From the NCBI RefSeq assembly GCF_014648515.1, contig NZ_BMRG01000002.1:713238-777237 (forward strand): DNA of 64,000 nucleotides. The letters are read 5' to 3'. The notes beneath the pieces were generated by a model. It made no database searches. It saw nothing but the letters and a program-made list of their open reading frames with translations, and had not been told where the DNA came from. Source of the stretch: Saccharothrix coeruleofusca (lineage in GTDB: Bacteria > Actinomycetota > Actinomycetes > Mycobacteriales > Pseudonocardiaceae). The position numbers and the translations under genes were made by a program. The stretch's first letter is position 1; every line of letters begins with the position of its first letter. Of this stretch, positions 26,164 through 35,683 are shown piece after piece.

Positions 26164-26346
26164 TCACACACCGCCGGTGACGCACGCGGACGCGCAGGTG
26201 GGGTCGCAGCCGTCGTCGGTGTTGCCCTTGCAGCCGGCGAACGGATGGCCGGGCGGAACATCGGTGATGATCTGCACGTCGAGCGCGAACGGGTCGTCAA
26301 CGGCGGGCGTCTCGACCGGGGCCTCGACGATGGTCGGTGCGGACAT
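26164..26346 (-). CDS. FxLD-family lanthipeptide precursor (LanA)
   Basis: 60 aa. The leader contains FALD at residues 20-23 (the FxLD motif, recognised by the dehydratase), after an acidic N-terminus. The C-terminal core has Cys39, Cys47, Cys51 and Cys55 and dehydratable Thr43, Thr50, Ser53 and Thr57: four of each, enough for up to four rings. TDDGC at 43-47 places Asp45-Gly46 inside a probable ring, an ideal substrate for the PIMT-like enzyme. GAGG precedes the ATG at a suitable distance. It is the first gene of the operon. No protease or export gene is nearby, so leader cleavage must rely on enzymes elsewhere. Ring pattern and activity are unknown. Confidence 0.93.
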   Translation of the reverse strand: MSAPTIVEAPVETPAVDDPFALDVQIITDVPPGHPFAGCKGNTDDGCDPTCASACVTGGV

Positions 26347-26602
26347 GTGCCTCTTTCCTCGGTGGACGGGTGTTCCCTCTCGACCTGGTCACCGAAGCCC
26401 ATGTGGAGCAAGGCTTTCGGCGGCCAGCACTGGTTGTGTGAACTGAAGTCCACCGTCCCGGCAGGCCCTGGGCTTTCCGATCCCCAACGGTGCTAGTCCC
26501 ACTGGGGCTTGACTTCACGGGCTCGACGCGACTGGCTGCTACCCGTGGGGGTTTACGCTGTGAATCCGCGCGACCACCGTTCGGCACCGTGGAAGGCGGG
26601 TC

Positions 26603-28093
26603 ATGACTGGTCCGGGACGACAACGCTGTCGGTTCTGCGGCACCGCGCCGACCACCGCCACCGACCCGATGTGCGGCTCCTGCGCCCGCGTGGCGGGGTT
26701 TCGCAAGCCAATCCCGGACGGGTTCTACGAGAGCGCGGACCTGCGCGCCGCACTGGCCCGCTACGACTTCGGCGCGGTGTTCGCCGCAGTCCGGGCACAC
26801 ACCGGGCTGTCCCAGCTCCAGCTCGCCGACCTGCTGGACCTGTCCCAATCGCGGGTATCGGCCGTCGAGCGCGGCGAGCGCCGACTGACCCACGTCAAAC
26901 TGGCCGCCCGCCTGGCCACCCTCCTCCGCATCCCACCGCGATTGCTCGGCTTCCCCGTCGAGACCGGCGGTAGCGTGGCGACACAGGAGGAGGTGAGCTG
27001 GTTGGAGCGCAGGGACTTTCTCGTCCTGGTCACGGCCGCCACGTTGGGGTCGAACCTGCATCCGGAGCTGGCCCGGCTGGGCTCGCTGCTGCCGGATCAG
27101 GTCGAGCCGGTGACTCGGCCGCGCATCGGCGCGGCCGACATCGACGCGATCGAAGCGATCACCGACGGGTTCCGGCGCTCGGACTTCGCCCACGGCGGCG
27201 GCCTGTGCCGCGCGGCGGCGATCACCCAACTGCACCAGGTGCGCCGGCTGGAGGACGCCGTGTGCACGCCGGAAGTCCGCGCCCGGCTGCTGGTCGCGGT
27301 GGCCGAGCTGGCGGGCATGGCCGGGTGGATGGCCTACGACGTCGACGACCACGACGCTGCCCGCCGTCTGTGGACCTACGCCCTGGACACCGCCCGCCGC
27401 GCCGAGGACCACCCCCGCGTCCCCGACCTGGTCGTGGATGTGCTGCTGGACATGGCGCACCAGGCCCTGCACCTGTACGGCCTGGACCCGGTCACGCACG
27501 CCGACCGGGCAGGTGAGGCGCTGCACCTGGTCCAGCTCGCCTCGGCCACGGCCGCCAATCGCCGCCACCCGGTCTCCACGATCACCCAGGGCTATATCTC
27601 CGCGGTGCTCGGGTGGTGCCGCGCCGCGCTCGGCGAACCAGACCCCACTCGCCGCGCGATCGGCAACGCCCAGGACACCTACGCCGCCGCCGACCCGGCG
27701 ACCACGCCGCCGTGGGCGTGGTTCGTCACCGACGCGGAGATCACCGCCCAACAGGGCCACTCGCTGTACCTGCTGTCGCTGTCCCGCCCGGAGTTCGCCC
27801 CGGAGGCGATTGAGAAGCTGACCACGGCGGCAGGCGGGTACGGCGCGGAGTACGAGCGCAGCCGCGCGATGATCCTGCCCCCGCTGGCCTCGGTGCAGTT
27901 CCAGGCCGGAGAGGTCGCCGCCGCGGTGGCCACCGGCTACGAGGCGGTGGACGCGATCACCGGACTGTCCTCGACCCGCGGCTACGCCCGGCTGCGGGTG
28001 CTGGACACAGTGGCCACCCCGCACGCCTCCCGTCCCGAGGTCGCCGACCTGCGCGAGCACATCCGCAGGGCGCTGGCCGGCATTGCGGCGTGA
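26603..28093 (+). CDS. XRE-family regulator with N-terminal zinc knuckle and TPR-like C-terminus
   Basis: 496 aa. Residues about 9-31 hold CRFCG...MCGSC, two CxxC pairs of a zinc ribbon. An XRE helix-turn-helix follows (LSQLQLADLLDLSQSRVSAVERGERRLTHVKLAARLATLL), then ~370 residues of alpha-helical TPR-like repeats as in peptide- or metabolite-sensing regulators. GGAAGG precedes the ATG. It is transcribed divergently from lanA across 256 bp and is the probable regulator of the lanthipeptide operon, possibly sensing the product. A TTGACT near 26510 could be its -35 but no convincing -10 follows. Confidence 0.85.
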   Translation: MTGPGRQRCRFCGTAPTTATDPMCGSCARVAGFRKPIPDGFYESADLRAALARYDFGAVFAAVRAHTGLSQLQLADLLDLSQSRVSAVERGERRLTHVKLAARLATLLRIPPRLLGFPVETGGSVATQEEVSWLERRDFLVLVTAATLGSNLHPELARLGSLLPDQVEPVTRPRIGAADIDAIEAITDGFRRSDFAHGGGLCRAAAITQLHQVRRLEDAVCTPEVRARLLVAVAELAGMAGWMAYDVDDHDAARRLWTYALDTARRAEDHPRVPDLVVDVLLDMAHQALHLYGLDPVTHADRAGEALHLVQLASATAANRRHPVSTITQGYISAVLGWCRAALGEPDPTRRAIGNAQDTYAAADPATTPPWAWFVTDAEITAQQGHSLYLLSLSRPEFAPEAIEKLTTAAGGYGAEYERSRAMILPPLASVQFQAGEVAAAVATGYEAVDAITGLSSTRGYARLRVLDTVATPHASRPEVADLREHIRRALAGIAA

Positions 28094-28099
28094 CCGCCG

Positions 28100-29011
28100 A
28101 TGGCGCTGTCCAACCGCCAGGACTCCGGCTTGCCCGGTCTGCCCGCGCTGTGGGAGGTGTGCCGGATCGTCGGCGCCGATCCCACCGATGCCCGACTGCT
28201 GCACCAGCGGTCCAACGCGGTGTTCCTGCTCCCCCGCGAAGATGTCGTCGTCCGGCTGGCCCCGGACACCCCGGTGCGCCGCCGCCGCGCCCGGACCTGC
28301 GTCGACATCACCCGGTGGCTGGCCGGTCAGCCCGAGCCGATCGCGCTACCACCGGTGCCCGGCGAGCAGCCGGTCGTCGCCGTCGGGGCGGTCGCCACCT
28401 TCTGGCCGTATCTGCCCACCACCCCGGCGCCGTCGCCTGCCGATCTGGCGGTGCCGCTGCGGCGCCTGCACGCGTTGTCCGCCCCGCCGTTCCCGGTGCC
28501 CCGCTACCAGCCGTTGCAGCGGCTGTTCGAGGCCGTGGACCTCGACCAGCAACGCCCGCACCCGACCGTCGCCGACGACGACCGCGCCTGGCTGCTCGAC
28601 CGCGCCCACACGCTGGTTGGCACCTTCACCACTACTGCGTTCCCACTCGGGGAAGGGCTGGTCCACGCCGACGCGCACAGCGAGAACCTGGTCCGTGACG
28701 CCGACGGCCGTTGGCTGCTCGTCGACTGGGACGGCACCTGCCTCGGCCCGCGTGAACTCGACCTGCTCACCGGCATCCCAGACCACTTCCACACACCCGA
28801 AACCGACCGTAAGCGGTTCCTGACCGCCTACGGCTACAACATCCTCGACTGGCCCGACTGGCCTCTGCTGCGCGACATCACCGAACTACACGCCATCGGC
28901 GCCTACATCCGCCTGGCACCTAGCAAGCCCACCGCCGCCGTCGAACTGCACCACCGCATCCGATCCCTGCGCACCGGCGACCGGTCCGCCCGCTGGCACG
29001 CCATCTCCTGA
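28100..29011 (+). CDS. Aminoglycoside phosphotransferase-like kinase (APH family)
   Basis: 303 aa. The small-molecule kinase signature HADAHSENLV (catalytic Asp and Asn, Brenner motif) is followed by LLVDWDGTCLGPRELDLL (metal-binding Asp). Six bases separate it from the XRE stop, so the two are co-transcribed. Families like this phosphorylate aminoglycosides or other hydroxylated small molecules, and are common beside FxLD clusters. The substrate is unknown; whether it modifies the peptide or a signal sensed by the XRE protein cannot be told. The N-lobe lacks a strongly conserved P-loop, as is usual for the family. Confidence 0.87.
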   Translation: MALSNRQDSGLPGLPALWEVCRIVGADPTDARLLHQRSNAVFLLPREDVVVRLAPDTPVRRRRARTCVDITRWLAGQPEPIALPPVPGEQPVVAVGAVATFWPYLPTTPAPSPADLAVPLRRLHALSAPPFPVPRYQPLQRLFEAVDLDQQRPHPTVADDDRAWLLDRAHTLVGTFTTTAFPLGEGLVHADAHSENLVRDADGRWLLVDWDGTCLGPRELDLLTGIPDHFHTPETDRKRFLTAYGYNILDWPDWPLLRDITELHAIGAYIRLAPSKPTAAVELHHRIRSLRTGDRSARWHAIS

Positions 29012-29021
29012 ACGGCACGCC

Positions 29022-29280
29022 GAACTGGCCGCCGTCGACAAGGAGCTGACCAGGACTGGAGCAGGCCATCGGCCGCTGCTTGCTCACGTTCGAGCGCCCA
29101 CGACGAACTCACGCTCGGCGACGAATCCACCGCACCCGAGCCTGCTACCCCACGTAGTGGCCGACCACATCACCGAAATCATCGCCAACGGCACCCACAA
29201 CCAGACAAGGCCCTCGACGAAACCCTGGTCGCCAAAGTCACCGTCACCGAATCAGACCGGCTCGTCCCGGTCTTCCTGAC
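29022..29280 (+). pseudogene. Decayed serine-recombinase/integrase C-terminal remnant
   Basis: Three frames must be joined to read it: ELAAVDKELTRT, then EQAIGRCLLTFE (shift near 29055), then VVADHITEIIANGTHNQ (shift around 29100-29140), then KALDETLVAKVTVTESDRLVPVFL (shift near 29205). In this order they match the end of large serine recombinases: the coiled coil ('L..tE.AIdRyL.aFE'), the 'l..hi..vianGt..qrkaLl.alv.ei.V..rd.i.PvFrvP' tail. The 5' three-quarters, including the catalytic Ser domain, is gone. It ends 6 bp before the tmRNA terminator and 31 bp before the right direct repeat, as expected for the integrase end of an element that has lost mobility. Confidence 0.72.
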
Positions 29281-29285
29281 AACGA

Positions 29286-29323
29286 CGCAGCGGCCCCGTC
29301 CCAACCGGGACGGGGCCGCTGCG
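29286..29323 (-). terminator. tmRNA terminator hairpin
   Basis: Perfect 17-bp stem (CGCAGCGGCCCCGTCCC and its complement) with an AACC loop, five bases beyond the tmRNA 3' end. The island-side arm is part of the 21-bp direct repeat. There is no long T-run. Confidence 0.8.
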
Positions 29324-29331
29324 ATGAGTGG
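29311..29331 (+). repeat. Right copy of 21-bp direct repeat (candidate attR at tmRNA 3' end)
   Basis: Identical to 4878-4898. It covers one arm of the tmRNA terminator and the last three encoded bases of the tmRNA acceptor end, so insertion here would leave tmRNA intact. Identity stops exactly at both ends. Confidence 0.6.
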
Positions 29332-29698
29332 AGGTGCCGGGAATCGAACCCGGGTCCTCTGCCGGCTCATCAAGGCTTCTCCGTGCGCAGTCCGCTACGC
29401 CTCTACTCGACCCCGGTGATCACGCGGACAAGTCACCGTGACGGGCCCAGTCACTGTGGGTGTCCCAACCGGTCCCCGTGACCGGGACCGGCGGTGAGCC
29501 TCCTAGCTGATGCCGGCGACCGGAGCGGAGGCACCTCCGGGCCGACAGCGTTGCCTCTAGCCTCAGGCGGCGAGGGCGAACGCGCGCTTGTCGTTAGACT
29601 CGGCGCTTATTGGTTTGCGATGACGCTTGCGGTGGTCTCTCGCCTGCACCGGCACGCTTCCCTTGAATCGACGCACAAAGTCGAAACCGTTCACCCCC
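29329..29698 (-). ncRNA. ssrA: tmRNA (ribosome rescue RNA)
   Basis: About 370 nt. The 5' end GGGGGTGAACGGTTTCGAC pairs with the 3' end CACCTCCA in a 7-bp tRNA-like acceptor stem, and the 3' domain has the TPsiC-like GGGTTCGATTCCC. CCA is not encoded. The tag reading frame ends ...KRAFALAA followed by TGA (complement at 29563-29565), the ALAA degradation signal; the likely full tag is AESNDKRAFALAA with GCC as resume codon. It frees stalled ribosomes together with SmpB (31770-32246), RNA and protein being encoded within 2.5 kb. It serves as the apparent integration site of the neighbouring island. Confidence 0.95.
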
Positions 29699-29867
29699 TG
29701 GTCGGGTCCTGCTGATCTCCGCACCCATCATAACGCCTCCACCCCCCTGGTTCATTCCAGATAGCGCCGGTAGGGCTGTCCCCACCCCCCGCACGCGGGC
29801 TGACCTGATGGTTCGGCGGCGGGCGCGGCGTCATGCTGGTCTGGCACACCGGACCTGAGGCGGGGAC

Positions 29868-31115
29868 ATGACACGAGCACGAGCCGACATCGCACGCACC
29901 AGCGGCTACTTCCTGGTGAGCCTGTTCACCGGCGTGTTCTGGTTCTCACTGCTCGTCCCGCTGCTCGCGGCGAGCGTGGGGACCATGGTGGTGTGGGTGG
30001 GGCTGCCCCTGCTCGCGCTCACCGGGCTGCTGGCGCGCGGCGCCGCCGACATCGAGCGCTCCTGGCTGCGCGTGACGCTGGGGGTGGACCTGCCCAGACC
30101 GTACCGGCCGCTGCCGGAGGGCAACCTGTTCAGCCAGGCCCGCGGTCTGCTCACCGACCCGGCGACCTGGCGGGACCTGCTGTACTGGGTGATCATGCTG
30201 CCGCTCGGCATCATCGAGTTCACCATGGTCATGGCGCTGTGGCCTGCCGTGCTGGCGCTGGCCCTGCTGCCGTTCTACCAGCAGTGGCTGCCCTACCACT
30301 TCGAGGTGGACCTGGGCTGGCTGGGCACCTGGGTGGTCGACGACTTCCTCTCCAGCCTGCCGGTGACGGCGCTGGGGGTCGCGCTCGGCCTGGTGCTGCT
30401 GCCCCTGTTCAAGGTCGTCGCGCGGGGCCACGCCGCCCTGGCGCGCGTGCTGCTGGGGCCCTCGCGGACCAGCGTGCTCTCCGCTGAGGCGCAGCGGCTG
30501 CACGCCAGCCGCGCCCGTGGTGTGGAGGCGGCCGAGGCTGAGCGCCGCCGCATCGAGCGCGACCTGCACGACGGGGCGCAGCAGCGGCTGGTGTCGGTGG
30601 CCATGGGGCTGGGCCGGGCGCGCGGCAAGCTCGACAGCGACCCGGACGCCGCGCGGGAGCTGATCGCCGAGGCGCACGCGGACGCCAAGCTGGCCATCTC
30701 CGAGCTGCGGGACCTGGCGCGCGGCATCTACCCGTCCGTGCTGGGCGACCGCGGGCTGGACGCCGCGCTGTCCTCGCTGGCGGCGAGGTGCCCGATCCCG
30801 GTCTCGGTGTCGGTCGAGGTCGACCCGCGCCCGCCGACGGCGGTGGAGAGCACGGCCTACTTCACCGTGGCCGAGGCGCTGACCAACATCGCCAAGCACT
30901 CCGGCGCCACCGAGGCGCAGGTGAAGGTCACCCGCACGGACAGCTCCGTGGTCGTGGAGATCACCGACAACGGCCACGGCGGGGCCGTCGTCCGTCCGGG
31001 GGGCGGGCTGGCCGGGCTGGCCGACCGTGCTGCCACCATTGACGGTGTCGTCGTCGTGGTGAGCCCGGTGGGGGGACCGACTGTGATCCGGACGGAGTTG
31101 CCGTGCGCGTGGTGA
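29868..31115 (+). CDS. NarL-type sensor histidine kinase
   Basis: 415 aa. Membrane sensor region with hydrophobic segments at about 13-32, 34-55, 105-140 and 165-190, then the HisKA_3 dimerisation/phosphoacceptor motif ERRRIERDLHDGAQQRLVSVAMGLG (His in DLHDG), and an HATPase_c domain (EALTNIAKHSGAT..., EITDNGHGG, GGLAGLADRAATI). It autophosphorylates and passes phosphate to the response regulator whose GTG overlaps its 3' end by 13 bp. Stimulus unknown; the membrane-only sensor without a large loop resembles envelope-stress kinases. The ATG has GAGG upstream. Confidence 0.95.
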   Translation: MTRARADIARTSGYFLVSLFTGVFWFSLLVPLLAASVGTMVVWVGLPLLALTGLLARGAADIERSWLRVTLGVDLPRPYRPLPEGNLFSQARGLLTDPATWRDLLYWVIMLPLGIIEFTMVMALWPAVLALALLPFYQQWLPYHFEVDLGWLGTWVVDDFLSSLPVTALGVALGLVLLPLFKVVARGHAALARVLLGPSRTSVLSAEAQRLHASRARGVEAAEAERRRIERDLHDGAQQRLVSVAMGLGRARGKLDSDPDAARELIAEAHADAKLAISELRDLARGIYPSVLGDRGLDAALSSLAARCPIPVSVSVEVDPRPPTAVESTAYFTVAEALTNIAKHSGATEAQVKVTRTDSSVVVEITDNGHGGAVVRPGGGLAGLADRAATIDGVVVVVSPVGGPTVIRTELPCAW

Positions 31116-31747
31116 TCGCCGAGGACTCGGTGCTGCTCAGGATGGGTGTGCAGCGCCTGCTGGCGGACGAGGGCATCGAGACGGTGGCGGCGGTGGAGGA
31201 CGGCGAGGCCCTGCTGGTCGCCATCGAGGAGCACCGGCCGGACCTGGCCCTGGTGGACGTGCGGATGCCGCCGACGTTCACCGACGAGGGGCTGCGGGCG
31301 GCCATCGAGGCCCGCAAGCGCATCCCGAACCTGCCGGTGCTGGTGCTCTCGCAGTACGTGGAGGAGCGCTACGCGGTGGACCTGCTGGCGGGCGGCGCCA
31401 ACGGCGTCGGCTACCTGCTCAAGGAGCGGGTGGCCGACGTGGCCGAGTTCGTCGCCGCGCTGCGCCGGGTCGCCGAGGGCGGCACCAGCATCGACCACGA
31501 GGTGATCACGCAGTTGATGGTGCGCAACCGGCGCAACCCGGTCGACTCGCTGACCCAGCGGGAGCGCGAGGTGCTGGGCCTGATGGCGCAGGGGCTGTCC
31601 AACGCGGCCATCGCGGCGTCGCTGGTGGTCTCCGACGGCGCGGTGGAGAAGCACGTGGGCAACATCTTCGCCAAGCTCGGGCTGGAGCCCAGCAACTCCG
31701 AGCACCGGCGGGTGCGCGCCGTGCTGGCCTACCTGAACCTGGGGTGA
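31103..31747 (+). CDS. LuxR/NarL-family response regulator
   Basis: 214 aa. The receiver domain shows VVIAEDSVLLRMGV (acidic pocket), ALVDVRMPPT (phosphorylated Asp) and LVLSQYVEERYA/GYLLKERV (Thr/Ser and Lys positions). The C-terminal LuxR HTH reads LTQREREVLGLMAQGLSNAAIAASLVVSDGAVEKHVGNIFAKLGL. Overlap with the kinase gene makes them a cognate pair. The GTG start is fixed by the conserved N-terminus. It probably acts at promoters outside the window. Confidence 0.95.
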   Translation: MRVVIAEDSVLLRMGVQRLLADEGIETVAAVEDGEALLVAIEEHRPDLALVDVRMPPTFTDEGLRAAIEARKRIPNLPVLVLSQYVEERYAVDLLAGGANGVGYLLKERVADVAEFVAALRRVAEGGTSIDHEVITQLMVRNRRNPVDSLTQREREVLGLMAQGLSNAAIAASLVVSDGAVEKHVGNIFAKLGLEPSNSEHRRVRAVLAYLNLG

Positions 31748-31769
31748 CCGGCGGGCCGCCCCGGTCGTT

Positions 31770-32246
31770 TCAGTAGCGGCCCTTCAGCGCCCGGCCGTGG
31801 GCCTTGGCGATCTCCCGCTGCGCGTCCCGCTTGGCCAGGTCCTGGCGCTTGTCGTAGGCCTTCTTGCCCTTCGCCAGCGCCAGTTCGACCTTGACGTAGC
31901 CGTCCTTGAAGTACATCTGCAGCGGGATCAGCGACAGGCCGCTCTCCTTGGTCTTGCCGATCAGCCGCTCGATTTCCTTGCGGTGCAGCAGGAGCTTGCG
32001 CTTGCGCCGGACCTCGTGGTTGGTCCAGGTCCCCGCCACGTACTCGGGGATGTGCAGCGCGTGCAGCCAGACCTCGCCGTCGTCGACCTGGGCGAAGGCG
32101 TCCACCAGGGACGCCCGGCCCATCCGCAGGCTCTTGACCTCGGTGCCCACCAGCACCACACCGGCTTCGTAGGTGTCGAGGATGGTGTAGTCGTGCCGAG
32201 CCTTGCGGTTCGACGCGATCACCTTCTGACCGCGCTCCTTGACCAT
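31770..32246 (-). CDS. smpB: SsrA-binding protein SmpB
   Basis: 158 aa, usual length. Conserved elements: [33 protein letters not shown], the OB-fold; [27 protein letters not shown]; and the basic C-terminal tail [24 protein letters not shown] that reads the empty mRNA channel. It delivers tmRNA to stalled ribosomes. It is the last gene of the prfB-ftsE-ftsX-smpB minus-strand series, starting 30 bp after the ftsX stop, a classic actinobacterial order. Confidence 0.98.
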   Translation of the reverse strand: MVKERGQKVIASNRKARHDYTILDTYEAGVVLVGTEVKSLRMGRASLVDAFAQVDDGEVWLHALHIPEYVAGTWTNHEVRRKRKLLLHRKEIERLIGKTKESGLSLIPLQMYFKDGYVKVELALAKGKKAYDKRQDLAKRDAQREIAKAHGRALKGRY

Positions 32247-32276
32247 GGTGGAAATGCTACGCGAGCGGGCCAGCGC

Positions 32277-33179
32277 TTAAAGCCGCACGTACAGGCGCAG
32301 CGTCACGTAGCCGGTCAGCGCGGAGATCAGCACCGACACGCCGAGCAGCACCGGGGACAGCAGCAGCACGTCCAGCAGGTTCAGCGGGGAGAAGATATTC
32401 GCCCGGAACAGGTCGCCCAGCACCCGGTCCAGCAGGAACAGCTTGAACACCGCCAGCAGGCCGACCGCGCCCACCGCGCCGATGATGCCCGCGACCACCG
32501 CCTCGATGAGGAACGGCAGCTGCGTGTACCACCGCGTCGCGCCCACCAGGCGCATGATGTTGACCTCGGTGCGCCTGGTGTAGGCCGACAGCTGGATGGT
32601 GTTGGAGATCAGCAGCAGCGCTGCGAACGCCTGGAGCACCGCCAGCGCCAGCACGCCGTCGCGCACGCCGGTGAGGAAGTCGGACAGCCTGCTGAGGACC
32701 TGCCCCTGGTCGTTGACCGACTTCACGCCCGCCTTGCCGGTGAACGCCTGCACGATCACGTCGGCGCGCTCGGGGTCCTCCAGCTTGACCCGGAAGGTGG
32801 ACGGGATGGCCTCCGGGCGGGCCAGCTTCACCAGTTCCGGCTGGGCCTCGAAGATCTTCTTGAACCGCTCGTAGCCCTTCTCGCGGTTCTCGTAGACCAC
32901 CGACTCCACCCCGGAGGTGGTCTCCAGCGCGCTGCGCAGGCCCGCGCAGGGCTGCTGGGTGCAGTCCTTGTCGTTGGCGCTGACTTCGCTGGTCAGCAGG
33001 ACCGAGACTTCCAGCTGGCTCAGGTAGTCGTCCTGCATCCGGCCGACCATCAGCACGATGAGCAGACCGACGCCGAACAGGAAGAGCGAGATCGCGGTCG
33101 TGAGGATCATCGCGATGGTCATCGTGACGTTCCGGCGCAGGCCGGTGACGACCTCGCTGAACACGAAGCTGGTACGCAT
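32277..33179 (-). CDS. ftsX: Cell-division ABC-transporter-like membrane protein FtsX
   Basis: 300 aa with four membrane segments: one near residues 20-45 (MILTTAISLFLFGVGLLIVLMVG), a large extracytoplasmic domain containing CTQQPCAG, then three C-terminal segments. With FtsE it activates a peptidoglycan hydrolase at the division site (RipC in mycobacteria). It starts 43 bp downstream of ftsE. The two cysteines in the external loop match the actinobacterial FtsX extracellular domain. Confidence 0.97.
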   Translation of the reverse strand: MRTSFVFSEVVTGLRRNVTMTIAMILTTAISLFLFGVGLLIVLMVGRMQDDYLSQLEVSVLLTSEVSANDKDCTQQPCAGLRSALETTSGVESVVYENREKGYERFKKIFEAQPELVKLARPEAIPSTFRVKLEDPERADVIVQAFTGKAGVKSVNDQGQVLSRLSDFLTGVRDGVLALAVLQAFAALLLISNTIQLSAYTRRTEVNIMRLVGATRWYTQLPFLIEAVVAGIIGAVGAVGLLAVFKLFLLDRVLGDLFRANIFSPLNLLDVLLLSPVLLGVSVLISALTGYVTLRLYVRL

Positions 33180-33222
33180 CGGGGGGAGCGTTCCTCGGGG
33201 GTCGGGGGGAGGGTGTCGCGGG

Positions 33223-33912
33223 TCAGCGGCCGACGCCGTAGACGCCGCGCGCGTCGTCTCGGATGATCCGCCCCTGGTCCAGTTCGACCACGCGGCGGCG
33301 CATCGAGTCGACGATCGAGTGGTCGTGGGTGGCCATCAGCACCGTGGTGCCGGTGCGGTTGATCCGCTCCAGCAGCAGCATGATGTCCTGGCTGGTGTCG
33401 GGGTCGAGGTTGCCGGTGGGCTCGTCGGCCAGCAGCACCAGCGGCCGGTTGACGAACGCGCGGGCGATGGCCACCCGCTGCTGCTCGCCGCCGGAGAGCT
33501 CGTGCGGCATCCGGTCGGCCTTGCCGTCCAGGCCGACCAGCTGCAGCACCTCGGGCACCACCTTGACGATGGTGTTGCGCGGCTTGCCGATGACCTCCAG
33601 GGCGAACGCCACGTTCTCCGCGACGGTCTTGTTGGTCAGCAGCCGGAAGTCCTGGAACACGCAGCCGATGGACTGGCGCAGGCGGGGGACCCGGCGCCGG
33701 GACATCTTGGCCACGTCGAAGTTGGAGACGTACACCCGGCCCTTGCTGGGCACCTCTTCGCGCAGCAGCAGGCGCAGGAAGGTGGACTTGCCCGAGCCGG
33801 AGGGACCGATGAGGAACACGAACTCACCCTTGCCCATCTCGACGGACACGTTGTCGAGGGCGGGGCGCGGGGAGGTCTTGTAGACCTTGGACACGTGTTC
33901 GAGGCGAATCAC
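33223..33912 (-). CDS. ftsE: Cell-division ATPase FtsE
   Basis: 229 aa ABC ATPase. Walker [11 protein letters not shown]-loop FQDFRLL, signature [14 protein letters not shown], Walker [12 protein letters not shown] and H-loop ATHDH are intact. It pairs with FtsX as a mechanotransmission complex rather than a pump. The short distance to ftsX suggests one transcript; a hairpin upstream at 33942-33985 separates it from prfB. Confidence 0.98.
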   Translation of the reverse strand: MIRLEHVSKVYKTSPRPALDNVSVEMGKGEFVFLIGPSGSGKSTFLRLLLREEVPSKGRVYVSNFDVAKMSRRRVPRLRQSIGCVFQDFRLLTNKTVAENVAFALEVIGKPRNTIVKVVPEVLQLVGLDGKADRMPHELSGGEQQRVAIARAFVNRPLVLLADEPTGNLDPDTSQDIMLLLERINRTGTTVLMATHDHSIVDSMRRRVVELDQGRIIRDDARGVYGVGR

Positions 33913-33941
33913 GAGGCGCGAGTCTACTCATCGACCGGGTG

Positions 33942-33985
33942 AAGTCTTCGTCTCACCCGGTCGGCGGTGGGTGGGACGAAGACTT
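33942..33985 (-). terminator. Terminator-like hairpin after prfB
   Basis: AAGTCTTCGTCTCACCC and GGGTGGGACGAAGACTT pair with one mismatch across a 10-nt loop. It lies immediately downstream of the prfB stop on the minus strand, so it ends or attenuates that transcript before ftsE. Confidence 0.65.
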
Positions 33986-33991
33986 GACCGA

Positions 33992-35095
<1,104 letters not shown>

Positions 35096-35146
35096 GGCAG
35101 AAGATTACGCCAGGACCGGCCGCTCAGCGCGACCGGTCGGCGAGCC

Positions 35147-35683
35147 TCAGGCCGTGGGGACGGCGTCGAGCAGCTTGAGCACGGCCTTGGCGTGGGCCAG
35201 GGCGAACTCGGCCACCGCCTTGGAGTAGGCGTCCTCGGCGCCCTTCACCGCCGCCCGCGCGGCCTCCTGGTCCGCGCTGTAGCGGGCGCGGGCGGCGTCC
35301 ACCAGGCCCTGCCGCTGCTTGGGGGTCAGCGAGCCCGCGTGCACCATCCGCAGGATCAGCGGGCTGCGCAGGTGGTCCGGCCCCGGCTCGGACAGCAGCC
35401 AGTTCTTGAACGCCTTCTTGCCCGCCGCGGTCAGCACGTACTGCTGGCTGGAGCGGGGGCCCTGCTTGCCGAGGCGCAGCAGGCCCGCGTCAGCCAGCGC
35501 GGGCAGCTCGCGGTAGACCTGGCTGCGGGTGACGCTGAAGAACGCCCCGAAGCGCTCCCCCGCCTCCGCCACCAACTGCCCACCGGTCTTGGGTCCGTCG
35601 TGCAGCAGCCCCAGCAGGGCCGCCGCCGTCGCATTGAGGTCCGACACACCTCCAAGGTGCCACGCCGGAGCACAGCTGTCCAC
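35147..35683 (-). CDS. PadR-family transcriptional regulator
   Basis: 178 aa if the GTG at 35683 is used. Winged-helix part: ALLGLLHDGPKTGGQLVAEAGERFGAFFSVTRSQVYRELPALADAGLLR. The C-terminal half is a helical dimerisation domain ending AHAKAVLKLLDAVPTA. PadR proteins usually repress an adjacent transporter or catabolic gene, but none is obvious here, so the target may be itself. The conserved sequence begins near the GTG at 35648, where GGAGG lies only one base away, too close to serve; hence the upstream start with a weak GGAACGG is preferred with low certainty. Confidence 0.88.
   Translation of the reverse strand: MDSCAPAWHLGGVSDLNATAAALLGLLHDGPKTGGQLVAEAGERFGAFFSVTRSQVYRELPALADAGLLRLGKQGPRSSQQYVLTAAGKKAFKNWLLSEPGPDHLRSPLILRMVHAGSLTPKQRQGLVDAARARYSADQEAARAAVKGAEDAYSKAVAEFALAHAKAVLKLLDAVPTA

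Noticed and set aside
26297-28204. Minus-strand 635-codon frame opposite the XRE regulator
   Set aside because: Gly/Arg/Gln-rich shadow of the regulator and the precursor gene upstream region.
29329-29410. A tRNA gene at the right island edge
   Set aside because: The T-arm and acceptor belong to tmRNA: the 5' partner lies 290 bases away and a tag reading frame is present.
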